From contig SSMU01000005.1 in NCBI GenBank assembly GCA_004799545.1, positions 1-64,000 on the forward strand: a stretch of 64,000 nt of DNA, given 5' to 3'. This document shows, one piece after another, positions 26,434 to 35,137 of this stretch. The notes below the pieces were generated by a model that made no database searches, was not told the DNA's origin, and saw nothing but the letters and a program-made list of their open reading frames with translations. Position numbers and translations under genes: made by a program. The number at the start of each line of letters is the position of its first letter. Positions within the stretch are counted from its first letter, which is position 1. This DNA comes from Phenylobacterium sp. GTDB taxonomy: Bacteria > Pseudomonadota > Alphaproteobacteria > Caulobacterales > Caulobacteraceae.

Positions 26434-26954
26434 TCGTGCGCGCTGCGACAGAGGCCGACGCCGAGGCGCTCGCCCACATCTATGGCGACGCCGTGCTCAA
26501 CGGCTTCGGCACCTTCGAGGAGGCCGCCCCCGCCGCCGCCGAGATGGAGGCGCGGCGCCGGGCCATCGCCAACCACGGCCTGCCCTACCTGGTCGCCGAG
26601 GCCGACGGCCGGGTGCTGGGCTTCGCCTATGCCGGCCCGTTCCGGCCGCGCGCCGCCTATCGCTACACCCTGGAGGACAGCGTCTATGTGGCGCCGGAGG
26701 CCAAGGGCCAGGGCGTCGGCAAGGCCCTGCTGGCCGCGGTGATCGCGGCCTGCGAGGCGCTGGGCATGCGCCAGCTGATCGCGGTGATCGGCGACAGCCA
26801 GAACGCCGGCTCCATCGGCCTGCACCAGGCCCTGGGCTTCGAACAGACCGGCCTCAACCGCAGCGTCGGCTTCAAGCACGGCCGCTGGGTGGACATCGTG
26901 CACATGCAGAAGCCGCTGAACGGCGGCGACCTGCGCCTGCCGGAGCGGGCCTGA
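26430..26954 (+). CDS. GNAT acetyltransferase, phosphinothricin-acetyltransferase-like
   Basis: About 174 residues. IVRAATEADAEALAHIYG, LEDSVYVAPEAKGQGVGKAL (acetyl-CoA loop) and SIGLHQALGFEQTG, VGFKHGRWVDIVHMQ are characteristic of the Pat/Bar-like group, which acetylates phosphinothricin or methionine derivatives. Translationally coupled to ptrB by a 4-bp overlap. Confidence 0.87.
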   Translation: MIVRAATEADAEALAHIYGDAVLNGFGTFEEAAPAAAEMEARRRAIANHGLPYLVAEADGRVLGFAYAGPFRPRAAYRYTLEDSVYVAPEAKGQGVGKALLAAVIAACEALGMRQLIAVIGDSQNAGSIGLHQALGFEQTGLNRSVGFKHGRWVDIVHMQKPLNGGDLRLPERA

Positions 26955-26957
26955 GCC

Positions 26958-28454
26958 ATGGCCGGACGCCTGTTCGACGAGGCCGATGCGCTGCTGGCCC
27001 AGGGCCGCGCGGCCGAGGCCCTGGCCCTGACCGCCCCGCTGGCCGCCGCCGCCGACGCCGACCTGGGCGTGCTGAGCGTCCATGCGGCGGTGCTGAAGGC
27101 CCTGAAGCGTCCCGAGGAGGCGCTGGCCTTCGACGAGCGGGCGACCGCGGCCTTTCCGGCCAGCGCCATCGCCTGGCACAACCGCGCCGCGACGCTCGGC
27201 GACCTGGGGCGCGGGGCCGACGCACTGGCGGCGATCCAGGAAGCCATGCGGCTCGGCCTCGACGGCGCGCCCACCTGGACCGTCTACGCCCGCGCCCTGA
27301 CGGCGACGGGCGACTTCGAGTTGGCCGAGACCGCCTATCGCGAGAGCCTGCTGCGCGCGCCCGCCGATGGCCTGATCGCCTGCGAGCTCGCCGACCTGGT
27401 CTGGATGCGCCGCGGCGACGCGGGGCGCGCCCAGGCGGTGCTGGACACAGCCTTCCATGGCGGCGCCGCGCCGTCGCCCCTGCTGTTGCACAGGGCCAAG
27501 CTGCTGGAGGCGGCGGGCGACCCCACCCAGGCGGCGCGACTGCTGGCCATGGCGGTCGAGCGCCTGCCCGACGACCTGCCGCTGATCCTGGCGGCGGCTC
27601 AGGCGGCGGTGGAGACCGGCCAGGTCGCCGCGGCGGAAGGCTTCCTGGCGATGGCCCAGGCGCGCGCACCCGAGCGGGCCGACGTGGTCAACCAGGCGGT
27701 CATCGTCGAGCTCGCCGCCGGCCGGCCGGATGCGGCGCTGGCGACCGCGCGTGGGGGCCTGGCGCGCGATCCGGACAACACCTCGCTGTGGGCCTGGGCG
27801 GCGAGCGCGGCGCGGGCCGCCGGCGATCCGCTCTACGAGGCGCTCTGCGACTACCGGCAGATGGTGGGTGTCTACGAGATCGAGACGCCGCCCGGCTGGG
27901 CGTCTTTGCCGGCCTATCTCGCCGACCTTGCGGCCGCGCTGCGCCGCCTGCACCCGTTCGCCGAAGCGCCGATCCGGCAGTCGCTTCGCCAGGGCAGCCA
28001 GACCCTGCAGCCGCTACTGACCTCGACCGCGCCGGAGATCAGGGCCTTCTTCAAGGCGATCGAGGCGCCGATCCGGGCGCACATGGCCCGCCTGGGCGAG
28101 GGTTCCGATCCGCTACGCCGCCGCAACACTGGTCGCTATAGCCTGGACGGAGCCTGGTCGGTGTCGCTGCGGCCCGGCGGCTTCCACGAGGACCACTTCC
28201 ACCCGCTGGGCTGGCTGTCGTCCGCCTTCTATGTGGAGACCCCGACGGCGGCCCTGGACACGCCCGAGCGGCAGGGCTGGATCCGCTTCGGCCAGCCGCC
28301 GCTGGCGCTGTCCCCGCCCCTGCCGCCGGCCCACTATGTGCGGCCGCAGCCCGGCCGGCTGGTGCTGTTCCCGTCCTACCTCTGGCACGGCACCGAGCCG
28401 TTCACCACCAATGAGCCGCGCCTGACCATGGCCTTCGACGTGGTCCCGGCCTGA
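26958..28454 (+). CDS. TPR protein with putative 2OG-Fe(II) oxygenase domain
   Basis: About 498 residues. The first 300 are TPR-like helices (for example LAFDERATAAFPASAIAWHN). The C-terminal part fits the putative 2OG-Fe(II) oxygenase family: SLRPGGFHEDHFHPLGWLSS (iron ligands around 410-415), WIRFGQPPL, and LVLFPSYLWHGTEPF with the distal His near 475. The target is unknown. It begins 3 bp after the GNAT stop, so ptrB-GNAT-this gene are one operon. Confidence 0.78.
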   Translation: MAGRLFDEADALLAQGRAAEALALTAPLAAAADADLGVLSVHAAVLKALKRPEEALAFDERATAAFPASAIAWHNRAATLGDLGRGADALAAIQEAMRLGLDGAPTWTVYARALTATGDFELAETAYRESLLRAPADGLIACELADLVWMRRGDAGRAQAVLDTAFHGGAAPSPLLLHRAKLLEAAGDPTQAARLLAMAVERLPDDLPLILAAAQAAVETGQVAAAEGFLAMAQARAPERADVVNQAVIVELAAGRPDAALATARGGLARDPDNTSLWAWAASAARAAGDPLYEALCDYRQMVGVYEIETPPGWASLPAYLADLAAALRRLHPFAEAPIRQSLRQGSQTLQPLLTSTAPEIRAFFKAIEAPIRAHMARLGEGSDPLRRRNTGRYSLDGAWSVSLRPGGFHEDHFHPLGWLSSAFYVETPTAALDTPERQGWIRFGQPPLALSPPLPPAHYVRPQPGRLVLFPSYLWHGTEPFTTNEPRLTMAFDVVPA

Positions 28455-28646
28455 CGCCAGCGGGGCCTAGAAGGCGTCGCCGAGCCCGGCGAACCTGAAG
28501 TTGATGCGGGCGGGCGGCGAGCAGGACGGCCGCGGCGAGGGCCGTCATCATGTCTTGGACCTAGGCTGCGCTCTGTGCTTGGATTCCGTCAGAAACGCGC
28601 GGAGGCCGATGCGCGCGCCCTGGATGACGCCCTGAAGGAGGGATCC

Positions 28647-29072
28647 ATGTCCGAAACCGTCACCGAGAAGCCCGCCGGCCAAGCGACCGCCCCCTCGGCC
28701 ACCTTCGGCTTCGTCAAGCTGGTGGTGCGCGAGCTGGAGCCGATGCTCGACTTCTACAGCCGCGTGCTGGGCCTGGTCGCCGCCCAGACCATCGACACGC
28801 CCGAGATGACCGAGAAGATCCTGCGCAAACCCGGCCAGGAGGCCGGGGCCGGCCTCATCCTCTACCGCCACAAGGACGGCCGCGAGGTCACCCTTGGCAA
28901 CGCCTACGGCCCTGTCGGCTTCTACGTCCGCGACGTCGACGCCTCCTACGCCCACGCCGTGGCGGCGGGCGCGAGCCCGCACCGCGAGCCCTGGGACGCC
29001 GGGACCCTTCGGGTCGCCTTTGTCCTCGACCCGGAAGGCCGTGAGATCGAGCTCGTCAGCGTCAAGCGGTGA
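28647..29072 (+). CDS. VOC (glyoxalase/dioxygenase-like) family protein
   Basis: About 141 residues; start chosen for GGAGGGAT just upstream of the ATG at 28647. Two beta-alpha-beta-beta-beta units: FVKLVVRELEPMLDFYSRVLGL and GPVGFYVRDVDASYAHAVAAG, ending in FVLDPEGREIELV. This is the vicinal-oxygen-chelate fold; the reaction is unknown. The following DUF3291 gene starts within a few bases of its stop. Confidence 0.82.
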   Translation: MSETVTEKPAGQATAPSATFGFVKLVVRELEPMLDFYSRVLGLVAAQTIDTPEMTEKILRKPGQEAGAGLILYRHKDGREVTLGNAYGPVGFYVRDVDASYAHAVAAGASPHREPWDAGTLRVAFVLDPEGREIELVSVKR

Positions 29073-29077
29073 GCGCC

Positions 29078-29542
29078 ATGCACCTGGCGGAGGTCAACAT
29101 CGGCCGCGTGCTGGGCGGGCCCGACGACCCGCGCATGGCCGACTTCTTCGACAACCTGGCGCGGATCAACGCCCTGGCCGAGCGGATGCCGGGCTTCGTC
29201 TGGCGGCTGAAGGACGCCACCGGCGACAGCGCCATGGCGCTGCGCTGGCCGGGCGATCCGACGATGAACGTCAACATGTCGGTGTGGGAGAGCGCCGAAG
29301 ACCTCGGCCGGTTCGTGTTCCAGACCGTCCACCGCAACATCTACGCCCGCAAGCCCGACTTCTTCGAGATGCCGGACCGCCCGACCTTCGTCCTGTGGTG
29401 GGTCGAGCCTGGCCATATCCCGACGCTGGAGGAGGCCAAGGCGCGCCTCGACCACTACCTCGCCCACGGCCCCAGCGACCGGGCCTTCGGCTGGGCCGAC
29501 CTGCCCGACGCCAAGGCCTGGCTGGAACGCCGCTGCGCCTAG
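29078..29542 (+). CDS. DUF3291 family protein
   Basis: About 154 residues from the ATG at 29078; a GTG at 29069 overlapping the upstream stop is an alternative. MHLAEVNIGRVLGGPDDPRM, MPGFVWRLKDATGDS, WESAEDLGRFVFQTVH and PTFVLWWVEPGHIPT match the DUF3291 family, a ferredoxin-like dimeric barrel often near monooxygenase-like proteins. Function unknown. Confidence 0.82.
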   Translation: MHLAEVNIGRVLGGPDDPRMADFFDNLARINALAERMPGFVWRLKDATGDSAMALRWPGDPTMNVNMSVWESAEDLGRFVFQTVHRNIYARKPDFFEMPDRPTFVLWWVEPGHIPTLEEAKARLDHYLAHGPSDRAFGWADLPDAKAWLERRCA

Positions 29543-29571
29543 GCGGGATCGCAGAAAACCAGGGAGCCCGC

Positions 29572-29895
29572 ATGGCCGCCACCCGACGACGCTTCGCACC
29601 CCTGGTCCCGCTGACCTTTGCGCCGATCGCGCTCTCGGCGATCGCCTGCTTCGCCGTCTGCGTCCTGAAGGCGGATCCGGTGTTCCTCGGCTATTCGGTC
29701 GTAGGCTTCGGGATCGCTGCGGCGCTGATCCAGTGGAATGCCGATCGGCTGCGCATCGCAAGGTCGGGCCAGCCGGGGCGCAACTCGCTGTTCGTGCAGG
29801 TCTACGGGCTCGTCTTCTTCACCGGGGTCTGCTCCATCCCCTCGATCCTGCTGGGGCGGGCCATCGCCGGGGTGAACATCTGGAACGGCCATTGA
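29572..29895 (+). CDS. small membrane protein, hypothetical
   Basis: About 107 residues from the ATG at 29572, preceded by AGGGAG. Three hydrophobic segments (about 12-32, 38-55, 78-98) are joined by a basic loop NADRLRIARSGQPGRN. No family recognised. Confidence 0.6.
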   Translation: MAATRRRFAPLVPLTFAPIALSAIACFAVCVLKADPVFLGYSVVGFGIAAALIQWNADRLRIARSGQPGRNSLFVQVYGLVFFTGVCSIPSILLGRAIAGVNIWNGH

Positions 29896-29983
29896 GATCG
29901 AGGCTGGGCGAAGGCCTGCCGCGAGCCGGAACCATCGGCGCCGGCCAAGGTTGAGCTTCCGGTTCCTGGAAAGCGCGACCCTC

Positions 29984-30721
29984 GTGAAAACCCTCCCCCT
30001 GCGCCTCGCCTCCTGCCTGGCGGCGCTCGCGGCCGTGGCGACGCCGGCCGCCTCCGCCTCCCTGGCGCCGCCGGGCGGCTTCGCCTTCGCGGCGATCGAC
30101 GACATCGTCATCCTGGGGCGCATCACGCCCCTGCCCCCGCCGCCGCAGCCGGCCGGGCCGGCGCCTGTCCGCTACTACGCCGAGAAGGCGCAGGCGGCTC
30201 GGATCGAGGGACACGCCACGCTCCGTTGCCGCCTTGCCGCCTCGGGCGGCACGGTCTCGGCCTGTCAGGTGATCGAAGAGACCCCGTTCGACGAAGGCTT
30301 CGGCGATGCGGCGCTCGGCATGGCGCCCCTGTTCCATTTCCCGGCCACCGTCCACGATGTCGCCGACGGCGTGATCCTCATCCCGTTCCAGTTCAAGCTC
30401 GACGGGCCGGCGGCCGAGCCGACGCCGCCGCGGGTCAACCATCCCTCCTTCACCGCGCTTCCGACGCCGGACAGCGCCGCGGCGGTGATCCACCGCGCGG
30501 CGCCCGCGGCGAGGGGCCCCGTCTGGGGCGCGGTCGATTGCCAGGTGGGTCCGGAGGGTCGGCTGAACAGCTGCCGCAAGATCACCGAAAGTCCCGAGGG
30601 CTCGGGCGTCGCAGGCGCCGCGGCCGCCCTGGCCGAAGCCTCTTCCATCAGGACGCGCGACTCCGAGGGGAGGTCCCTGGCCGGCGCAAGACTGCTGCTG
30701 GTGGTCCACATGAACCCGTGA
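29984..30721 (+). CDS. exported protein with two TonB-C-like repeats
   Basis: About 245 residues from the GTG at 29984, which begins a signal peptide (VKTLPLRLASCLAALAAV). Two units follow, each with a Cys pair and the sequence pattern of TonB C-terminal domains: GHATLRCRLAASGGTVSACQ with EETPFDEGFG, and WGAVDCQVGPEGRLNSCRK with TESPEGSG. It is a paralogue by design of the protein at 7984-8649. Likely periplasmic; function unknown. Confidence 0.6.
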   Translation: MKTLPLRLASCLAALAAVATPAASASLAPPGGFAFAAIDDIVILGRITPLPPPPQPAGPAPVRYYAEKAQAARIEGHATLRCRLAASGGTVSACQVIEETPFDEGFGDAALGMAPLFHFPATVHDVADGVILIPFQFKLDGPAAEPTPPRVNHPSFTALPTPDSAAAVIHRAAPAARGPVWGAVDCQVGPEGRLNSCRKITESPEGSGVAGAAAALAEASSIRTRDSEGRSLAGARLLLVVHMNP

Positions 30722-30778
30722 GCCGGCCCATGGCGATGTCCTCCACACGGCCGGCCAGTCGGGATCGGTACGGAGCCC

Positions 30779-31783
30779 CTAGGGCCTGGGATTCACCGCA
30801 TCCATGATGGTGATGTGCTGGCCGGTGTCCTGGCCGACGCTGGACTGGGTGATCAGCACCGTGGCGCCGGGCTTCAGCTCCGCCTGCACCGCCTGGTAGA
30901 ACGCCCTGGGCATCTTCACGCGATTCAGGGTCGCCTCGTCGAGCGGACGGTCCTTGTCCTCCTCGTGGCCGGGCAGGCCCACATAGATCCAGTGCGGCGC
31001 GCCTGACTTGTCGGCGGTGTAGCTGATCACGTGGGAGCCCGGGTCGTCGTCATTGATCTGGGCGACGCTGCGGCCGATCTCGACGCCGTTGCGCAGGACC
31101 ACGATCTCCTGGTCGCTCTTCGAGACGATGATGGTCAGCGGCCCCTTGGGCGACAGCTGCGGCGTCCAGCGGTACTCGCTGGAGCCGAGGGCGGTCGGGA
31201 TCGGCGCCGTCCCCTTGCCGACCGAGGGCGCCAGCAGGCTCGCGCGGGTGGTGCGCATGTGATCCATGGGATCGCCCTCGACGACCACGGTGGCGCCGAG
31301 CGTGGTCGCGCTGAACAGCGCCTTGGCGAAACTGTAGGGCAGGTGCACGCAGCCGTGGCTCTCGGGATAGCCGGGCAGGCCGCCGGCGTGCAGCGCGACC
31401 CCGTCCCAGGTCAGCCGCTGCATGAACGGCATGGGGGCGGCGTTGTACTTGTTGGAGCGGTGGGTCGCGTCCTTCTGCAGGATGGTGAAGACGCCGGTCG
31501 GGGTGTCGTGGCCTGTCTTGCCGGAGGAGATGGTGCTGACCGCGATCCGCACCCCGTTGCGATAGACCGTCGCCCGCTGCTGCGACAGGTCGACATAGAC
31601 CATCAGCGGGCCGGCCGGCGCCACCTCGGGCGCCCAGACCCATTGGCCGGGTTTCAGCTCGAGGGCGCGGCGGGCCAGTTCGGCCGGCGAACTCACCGTG
31701 GCGCCCTGCGACCAGGCCGGGCCTGCGCCGAAGCCCAGGGCGGCCAGCGCCGCCGCCGCGATCCAGACATCCCGTCTCGCCAT
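30779..31783 (-). CDS. L,D-transpeptidase (YkuD) with two related repeats
   Basis: About 334 residues; signal peptide up to AWSQG. The catalytic motif is SHGCVHLP (Cys145) with a preceding His132 in ALHAGG. The region from about 200 repeats the substrate-domain pattern (LTIIVSKSDQEIVVLRNGVEIGR versus LMVYVDLSQQRATVYRNGVR, read as short pieces) but ends in a diverged copy without the Cys motif. It would form 3-3 crosslinks in peptidoglycan or attach proteins to it. Confidence 0.85.
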   Translation of the reverse strand: MARRDVWIAAAALAALGFGAGPAWSQGATVSSPAELARRALELKPGQWVWAPEVAPAGPLMVYVDLSQQRATVYRNGVRIAVSTISSGKTGHDTPTGVFTILQKDATHRSNKYNAAPMPFMQRLTWDGVALHAGGLPGYPESHGCVHLPYSFAKALFSATTLGATVVVEGDPMDHMRTTRASLLAPSVGKGTAPIPTALGSSEYRWTPQLSPKGPLTIIVSKSDQEIVVLRNGVEIGRSVAQINDDDPGSHVISYTADKSGAPHWIYVGLPGHEEDKDRPLDEATLNRVKMPRAFYQAVQAELKPGATVLITQSSVGQDTGQHITIMDAVNPRP

Positions 31784-31818
31784 TCGCACCTCCCGCAAGA
31801 GGCGCGCAGAGTGCGCCG

Positions 31819-32442
31819 CTAGAGCTTGGTGGACAACAGCAGACGACCGGGGCCGAGGCGGGCGATCACCTGGTCGACCTCCGACGGGGCGAAGGCGAAG
31901 CAGCCTTCGCTGCGGCCGAGCTGGCCGTGCTCGTGCAGCACCTGGGGCCCCACGTACCAGGCGCCGTGCACGACGATGGCGCGGGCTTCGGCGTTGCTGT
32001 TGGTCGCATCGAGGCCAGCGAGCCGCATGGAGCGGCCATGCGCGCCCACATAGAGCTCGCCGGTGCGGAAGGCGCCCTCCGAGCTGGCCGCCGAGCCCGG
32101 GTCGTTGGAGAACCGCCGGACCCAGCCGGAATGGGTGGGATCGGAGCCGCGGCCGTGCGCCACCAGCAGGGTCGTCACCGAGCCCGTGGCCAGGTCCACC
32201 AGGTGGAAGCGCGGCTGCGAGGAGGCCGAGGCGAAGTCGGCGACGCCGGCCACGTCGCGGTTGGCGATCGCCGGACCCAGCCGGTCCAGCTCGCGGCGGA
32301 CGCGGGCGACCAGCCCCGACGCACCGGGGATCGCCGCGCCCGGCGTCAATGCCAGGGCGGGCGCGGCGAGCGCGGCGGCCGCGGCGGCCGCGGCGAGGCC
32401 CAGCAGGTGACGCCGGCCGAGGAGCAGGGGCTGTGACGACAA
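31819..32442 (-). CDS. murein L,D-transpeptidase catalytic-domain protein (YkuD_2)
   Basis: About 207 residues. The N-terminus GRRHLLGLAAAAA looks like a twin-arginine signal. FHLVDLATG, AHGRGSDP, FSNDPGSAASSEGAF and the catalytic GRSEGCFAF (Cys about 180) match the YkuD_2 family. It is 35 bp upstream of the first L,D-transpeptidase gene on the same strand, so the pair is likely cotranscribed. Confidence 0.83.
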   Translation of the reverse strand: MSSQPLLLGRRHLLGLAAAAAAAALAAPALALTPGAAIPGASGLVARVRRELDRLGPAIANRDVAGVADFASASSQPRFHLVDLATGSVTTLLVAHGRGSDPTHSGWVRRFSNDPGSAASSEGAFRTGELYVGAHGRSMRLAGLDATNSNAEARAIVVHGAWYVGPQVLHEHGQLGRSEGCFAFAPSEVDQVIARLGPGRLLLSTKL

Positions 32443-32606
32443 GATCGGACTCTCGGATGCGGAAGCTTGGAACGGCTAAGGTGGTCATCAATAGCGCGGA
32501 AATCAGGCCGCGCGGTTAATTCGCGACGATCTGCCGCCCCTGCGGCCGCGGCTCGGCCCGGTTCGTCCGCGAGCCGGGTCGCGGCTCTTTCGACGTCCGA
32601 GGTAGA

Positions 32607-32680
32607 TGGCTGGGGAACTAGGACTCGAACCTAGAATGACGGTACCAAAAACCGCTGTGTTACCATTACACCATTCCCCA
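32607..32680 (-). tRNA. tRNA-Gln (TTG)
   Basis: On the minus strand the sequence begins TGGGGAATGGTGTAATGGTA and ends in TTCCCCA-GCCA with an encoded CCA. The anticodon stem-loop CGG-TTTTTGG-TACCG gives anticodon TTG, and the T-loop GGTTCGAGTCC is standard. Confidence 0.93.
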
Positions 32681-32814
32681 GCAGGAACGGCCCGCGAGGG
32701 GTCTGGCCCCTCGGCGAGCGGGCCGATGTAGCGCACGGTTGGGGGGGATGCAACGGCGGCTTTGGGCGCGCTTGCGGCGCTGGGAAGCCTCCCTTATAAG
32801 GCGCGCTCCCAAGT

Positions 32815-32891
32815 CGGAGTGTGGCTCAGTCTGGTAGAGCACCGCGTTCGGGACGCGGGGGTCGCAGGTTCAAATCCTGCCACTCCGACCA
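32815..32891 (+). tRNA. tRNA-Pro (CGG)
   Basis: Acceptor stem CGGAGTG pairs with CACTCCG; discriminator A and encoded CCA follow. Anticodon stem GCG.../...CGC encloses loop TTCGGGA, giving CGG. T-loop GGTTCAAATCC is present. The 3' end is the left boundary of the island. Confidence 0.94.
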
Positions 32892-32905
32892 TTCATTCCC
32901 CCTGC
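32886..32905 (+). other. attL-like site: tRNA-Pro 3' end, 20-bp direct repeat
   Basis: The last bases of tRNA-Pro plus 14 bases downstream (starting CGACCATTCATT) recur exactly at 62805-62824. Integration at tRNA 3' ends that keeps the tRNA intact is typical of genomic islands. The exact repeat is embedded in a longer, diverged repeat, so it might also be a chance remnant of that repeat family. Confidence 0.6.
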
Positions 32906-33020
32906 GAACAGGGGTGGATTCCCTCCCCGCGAATATCGTCGATAAGTCCGCCGCTTAGGCGACGACGAGCGGCCGCTCGCGGCTCTCCAAAGCGCTCATA
33001 CAGGCGGCCATGACGCCTTT
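32892..33020 (+). repeat. island-end repeat, copy 1
   Basis: About 130 bp that resemble 62811-62945 at clearly less than full identity (shared CCCCGCGAATA, AAGTCCGCC, CTTAGGCG, CTCCAAAGCGCTC-like blocks). Near its start is a hairpin CCCCTG-CGAA-CAGGGG. The hairpin partners differ between copies yet stay complementary. Confidence 0.65.
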
Positions 33021-33076
33021 TTGCGGCTTTCTCTCCAGGCCTCAATGGGAAGTGTACGTTCCGGTCACGCGGCGTT

Positions 33077-33115
33077 TCCCTGCTAACAGGGAAGATATCA
33101 GGGAAATAACAGGGA
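33077..33115. repeat. cluster of CAGGGA repeats beside the recombinase gene
   Basis: TCCCTG-CTAA-CAGGGA forms a perfect hairpin (33077-33092), and CAGGGA recurs at 33099 and 33110. The cluster is 7 bp from the stop of the recombinase gene. It could be recombinase binding or crossover sequence, or a terminator. Confidence 0.5.
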
Positions 33116-33122
33116 CCGGCCG

Positions 33123-34709
33123 TTAGGCGACGGCGCCGCCGAGCCGGTTAACGAGGTCGCGCTGGGCGCCCCATTCCATCGGGAGCGGCTGTGCGGTCAG
33201 CGCCGCCAACGTCACGCCCCGATGCTGCCGGCCGTTGAGGATGTCGTCGGCGAGATCGGGCGCGAGATAGGCCAGCGGCAGGAGGCGCGAGGTGTAGTGG
33301 TTGCAGAGCCCTTCGCGCGCTGCGATCGCCTTGATCGAGGCCACCTCACCCGCTTCGAGTTGCCGGCTCCACGTCTTCGCCAGCACGAGGCCGCGCACGA
33401 GCGCGCGGTCCATCTTCCCTGGCCGTGGCGCCGCCCCGGCCTCGCCATCCAAGATCAAGGCCCCCTGCCGCCGACGCGGCTGGAACGGCAGTCGCACGGC
33501 GCAGAGACCATCCATCGCATCGCGATCAGCCGCTGCATCCGGCCGCAGGGCCTCCTCGCAGAGCCGAGCGAGGATCTGGTCCTCGCTCAAGGTCACGGTC
33601 GCAAGCGCCGCGCTGATCCGCTCGAATTCCTCCGCCTCGGGCCGCCACGCTGGCGACATCAGGGGCGCGAGTTCCTCCGCCAGGAACTGCTCCAGCATCC
33701 CGGCGGAGATGCGGGGCAGACTTCCGGCCTCGCCCGTCCGAGTCAGCCTGGCCCGCGAGAGGTAGTAGCGGTAGCGCTTCGCGCCGCGCTTTGTGTGCAC
33801 CGCGACCATCGGGTTCTGCCGATCGTCGAAGACCTTCCCCGCCAACAGGGCGCCCCCGCCGATCAGCTTGCCGGACGGTTGATGAGACGGAGCCGCGTCG
33901 AGTTTCGCCTGCGCCGCGTCCCAGACGTTCTCGTCAAGGATCGCAGGATGGGTGCCGGGATAGAGCTTCTCCTTGTGCCGGGTGATCCCTCGATAGGCCG
34001 GATTGCGGAGCAGATAGTTCAGGGCGCCGCGGCTCATCAGGCCGCCGCCCGCCTCCCGACCGGCCTTGTTGACCCATCGCTTCGCGGGGACGCCCTCCTG
34101 CTCCAGGGCGTGGATCGAGCCGAGCTCCAGATAGCGTTGGAAGATGGCGCGGACGCGGGTCGCTTCGTCGGCGTGGATCGCCAGCCGCCCCTCGACGATG
34201 TCGTAGCCCAGCGGTGGTTGGCCGCCCATCCGCAGGCCCTTGGCCTTCGAGGCGGCGACCTTGTCCCGGATCCGCTCGCCGGTGACCTCCCGCTCGAACT
34301 GGGCAAAGGAGAGTAGCACGTTCAGGGTGAGCCGCCCCATGCTGCTGGTCGTGTTGAACGCCTGGGTCACCGAGACGAAGGACACGCCCTTGGCGTCGAA
34401 GAGTTCGACGATCTTGGCGAAGTCCGCCAGCGACCGGGTCAGTCGGTCGACCTTGTAGACCACGACGATATCGACGAGGCCGTGGGTGATGTCCGTCATC
34501 AGCTGCTTCAGGCCCGGCCGCTCCATGGAGCCACCGGAATAGCCGCCGTCGTCGTAGGCGGCCTTCATCGCCGACCATCCCTCCCCCGTCTGGGAGAGGA
34601 TGTAGGCTTCGCAGGCCTCCCGCTGGGCGTGGAGGCTGTTGAAGTTCTGCTCGAGGCCCTCCTCCGAGGACTTGCGGGTGTAGATGGCGCATCGCAGCCG
34701 CGAACTCAT
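33123..34709 (-). CDS. serine recombinase (recombinase/zinc-beta-ribbon type)
   Basis: About 528 residues. The N-terminal resolvase domain has Y10-x-R12-x-S14 in AIYTRKSSEEG, with S14 the nucleophile, then VVYKVDRLTRSLADF and FEREVTGERIRDKVAASK. A recombinase domain (KAKGLRMGGQPPLGYDI) follows and the C-terminus is Arg-rich and helical. No zinc-ribbon Cys cluster is evident. It is translationally coupled to the DUF2924 gene upstream (ATGA). Its position next to tRNA-Pro fits the island integrase, although serine integrases rarely use tRNA genes. Confidence 0.88.
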   Translation of the reverse strand: MSSRLRCAIYTRKSSEEGLEQNFNSLHAQREACEAYILSQTGEGWSAMKAAYDDGGYSGGSMERPGLKQLMTDITHGLVDIVVVYKVDRLTRSLADFAKIVELFDAKGVSFVSVTQAFNTTSSMGRLTLNVLLSFAQFEREVTGERIRDKVAASKAKGLRMGGQPPLGYDIVEGRLAIHADEATRVRAIFQRYLELGSIHALEQEGVPAKRWVNKAGREAGGGLMSRGALNYLLRNPAYRGITRHKEKLYPGTHPAILDENVWDAAQAKLDAAPSHQPSGKLIGGGALLAGKVFDDRQNPMVAVHTKRGAKRYRYYLSRARLTRTGEAGSLPRISAGMLEQFLAEELAPLMSPAWRPEAEEFERISAALATVTLSEDQILARLCEEALRPDAAADRDAMDGLCAVRLPFQPRRRQGALILDGEAGAAPRPGKMDRALVRGLVLAKTWSRQLEAGEVASIKAIAAREGLCNHYTSRLLPLAYLAPDLADDILNGRQHRGVTLAALTAQPLPMEWGAQRDLVNRLGGAVA

Positions 34710-35137
34710 CGGCTGCGGGCCTTCAGCCCGAAGAAGACGTGGCCGTTCCATTTCGTGCCGGTGATCCGCCTGGCGACCTCGCTGAGGGAGCCGAACCGTT
34801 CGCCCTGGTAGCTGAAGCCGTCTTCCAGAACGCGGACCTCATGACGGACGCCCCGCCAGTCCTTGATGATCGACGAGCCCGGTTTGAGTACGGGGCCCGG
34901 CGTCGGCGTGAAGGCTCGATCGGCGGTGAACCGCCGGGCCAGCTCCGCCATGCGGCGCCGCGAAGCCGCCGGGAGATCGCCGGCCGCCCGGGCCTGCAGG
35001 CGATAGGCCAGCGCGAGGCTCAGGAGCTCACGCGTGCGGAGGGCCGGCGGGGCGTCGCCAAGCCGGCTCACCCAGGCGTCCCGCAGCTCCGCCACCGTGA
35101 GCCCATCCAAGCCGCCGAGGAGGTCGCCGGCGCTCAC
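34706..35137 (-). CDS. DUF2924 family protein
   Basis: About 143 residues from a GTG overlapping the upstream stop (GTGA). LTVAELRDAWVSRLGDAPPAL, LLSLALAYRLQARAAGDLP, GSSIIKDWRGVRHEVRVLED and FGSLSEVARRITGTKWNGHV define the family. DUF2924 genes sit between a DUF3489 gene and a serine recombinase in many alphaproteobacterial mobile elements; the role is thought to be accessory DNA binding, unproven. Confidence 0.85.
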   Translation of the reverse strand: MSAGDLLGGLDGLTVAELRDAWVSRLGDAPPALRTRELLSLALAYRLQARAAGDLPAASRRRMAELARRFTADRAFTPTPGPVLKPGSSIIKDWRGVRHEVRVLEDGFSYQGERFGSLSEVARRITGTKWNGHVFFGLKARSR

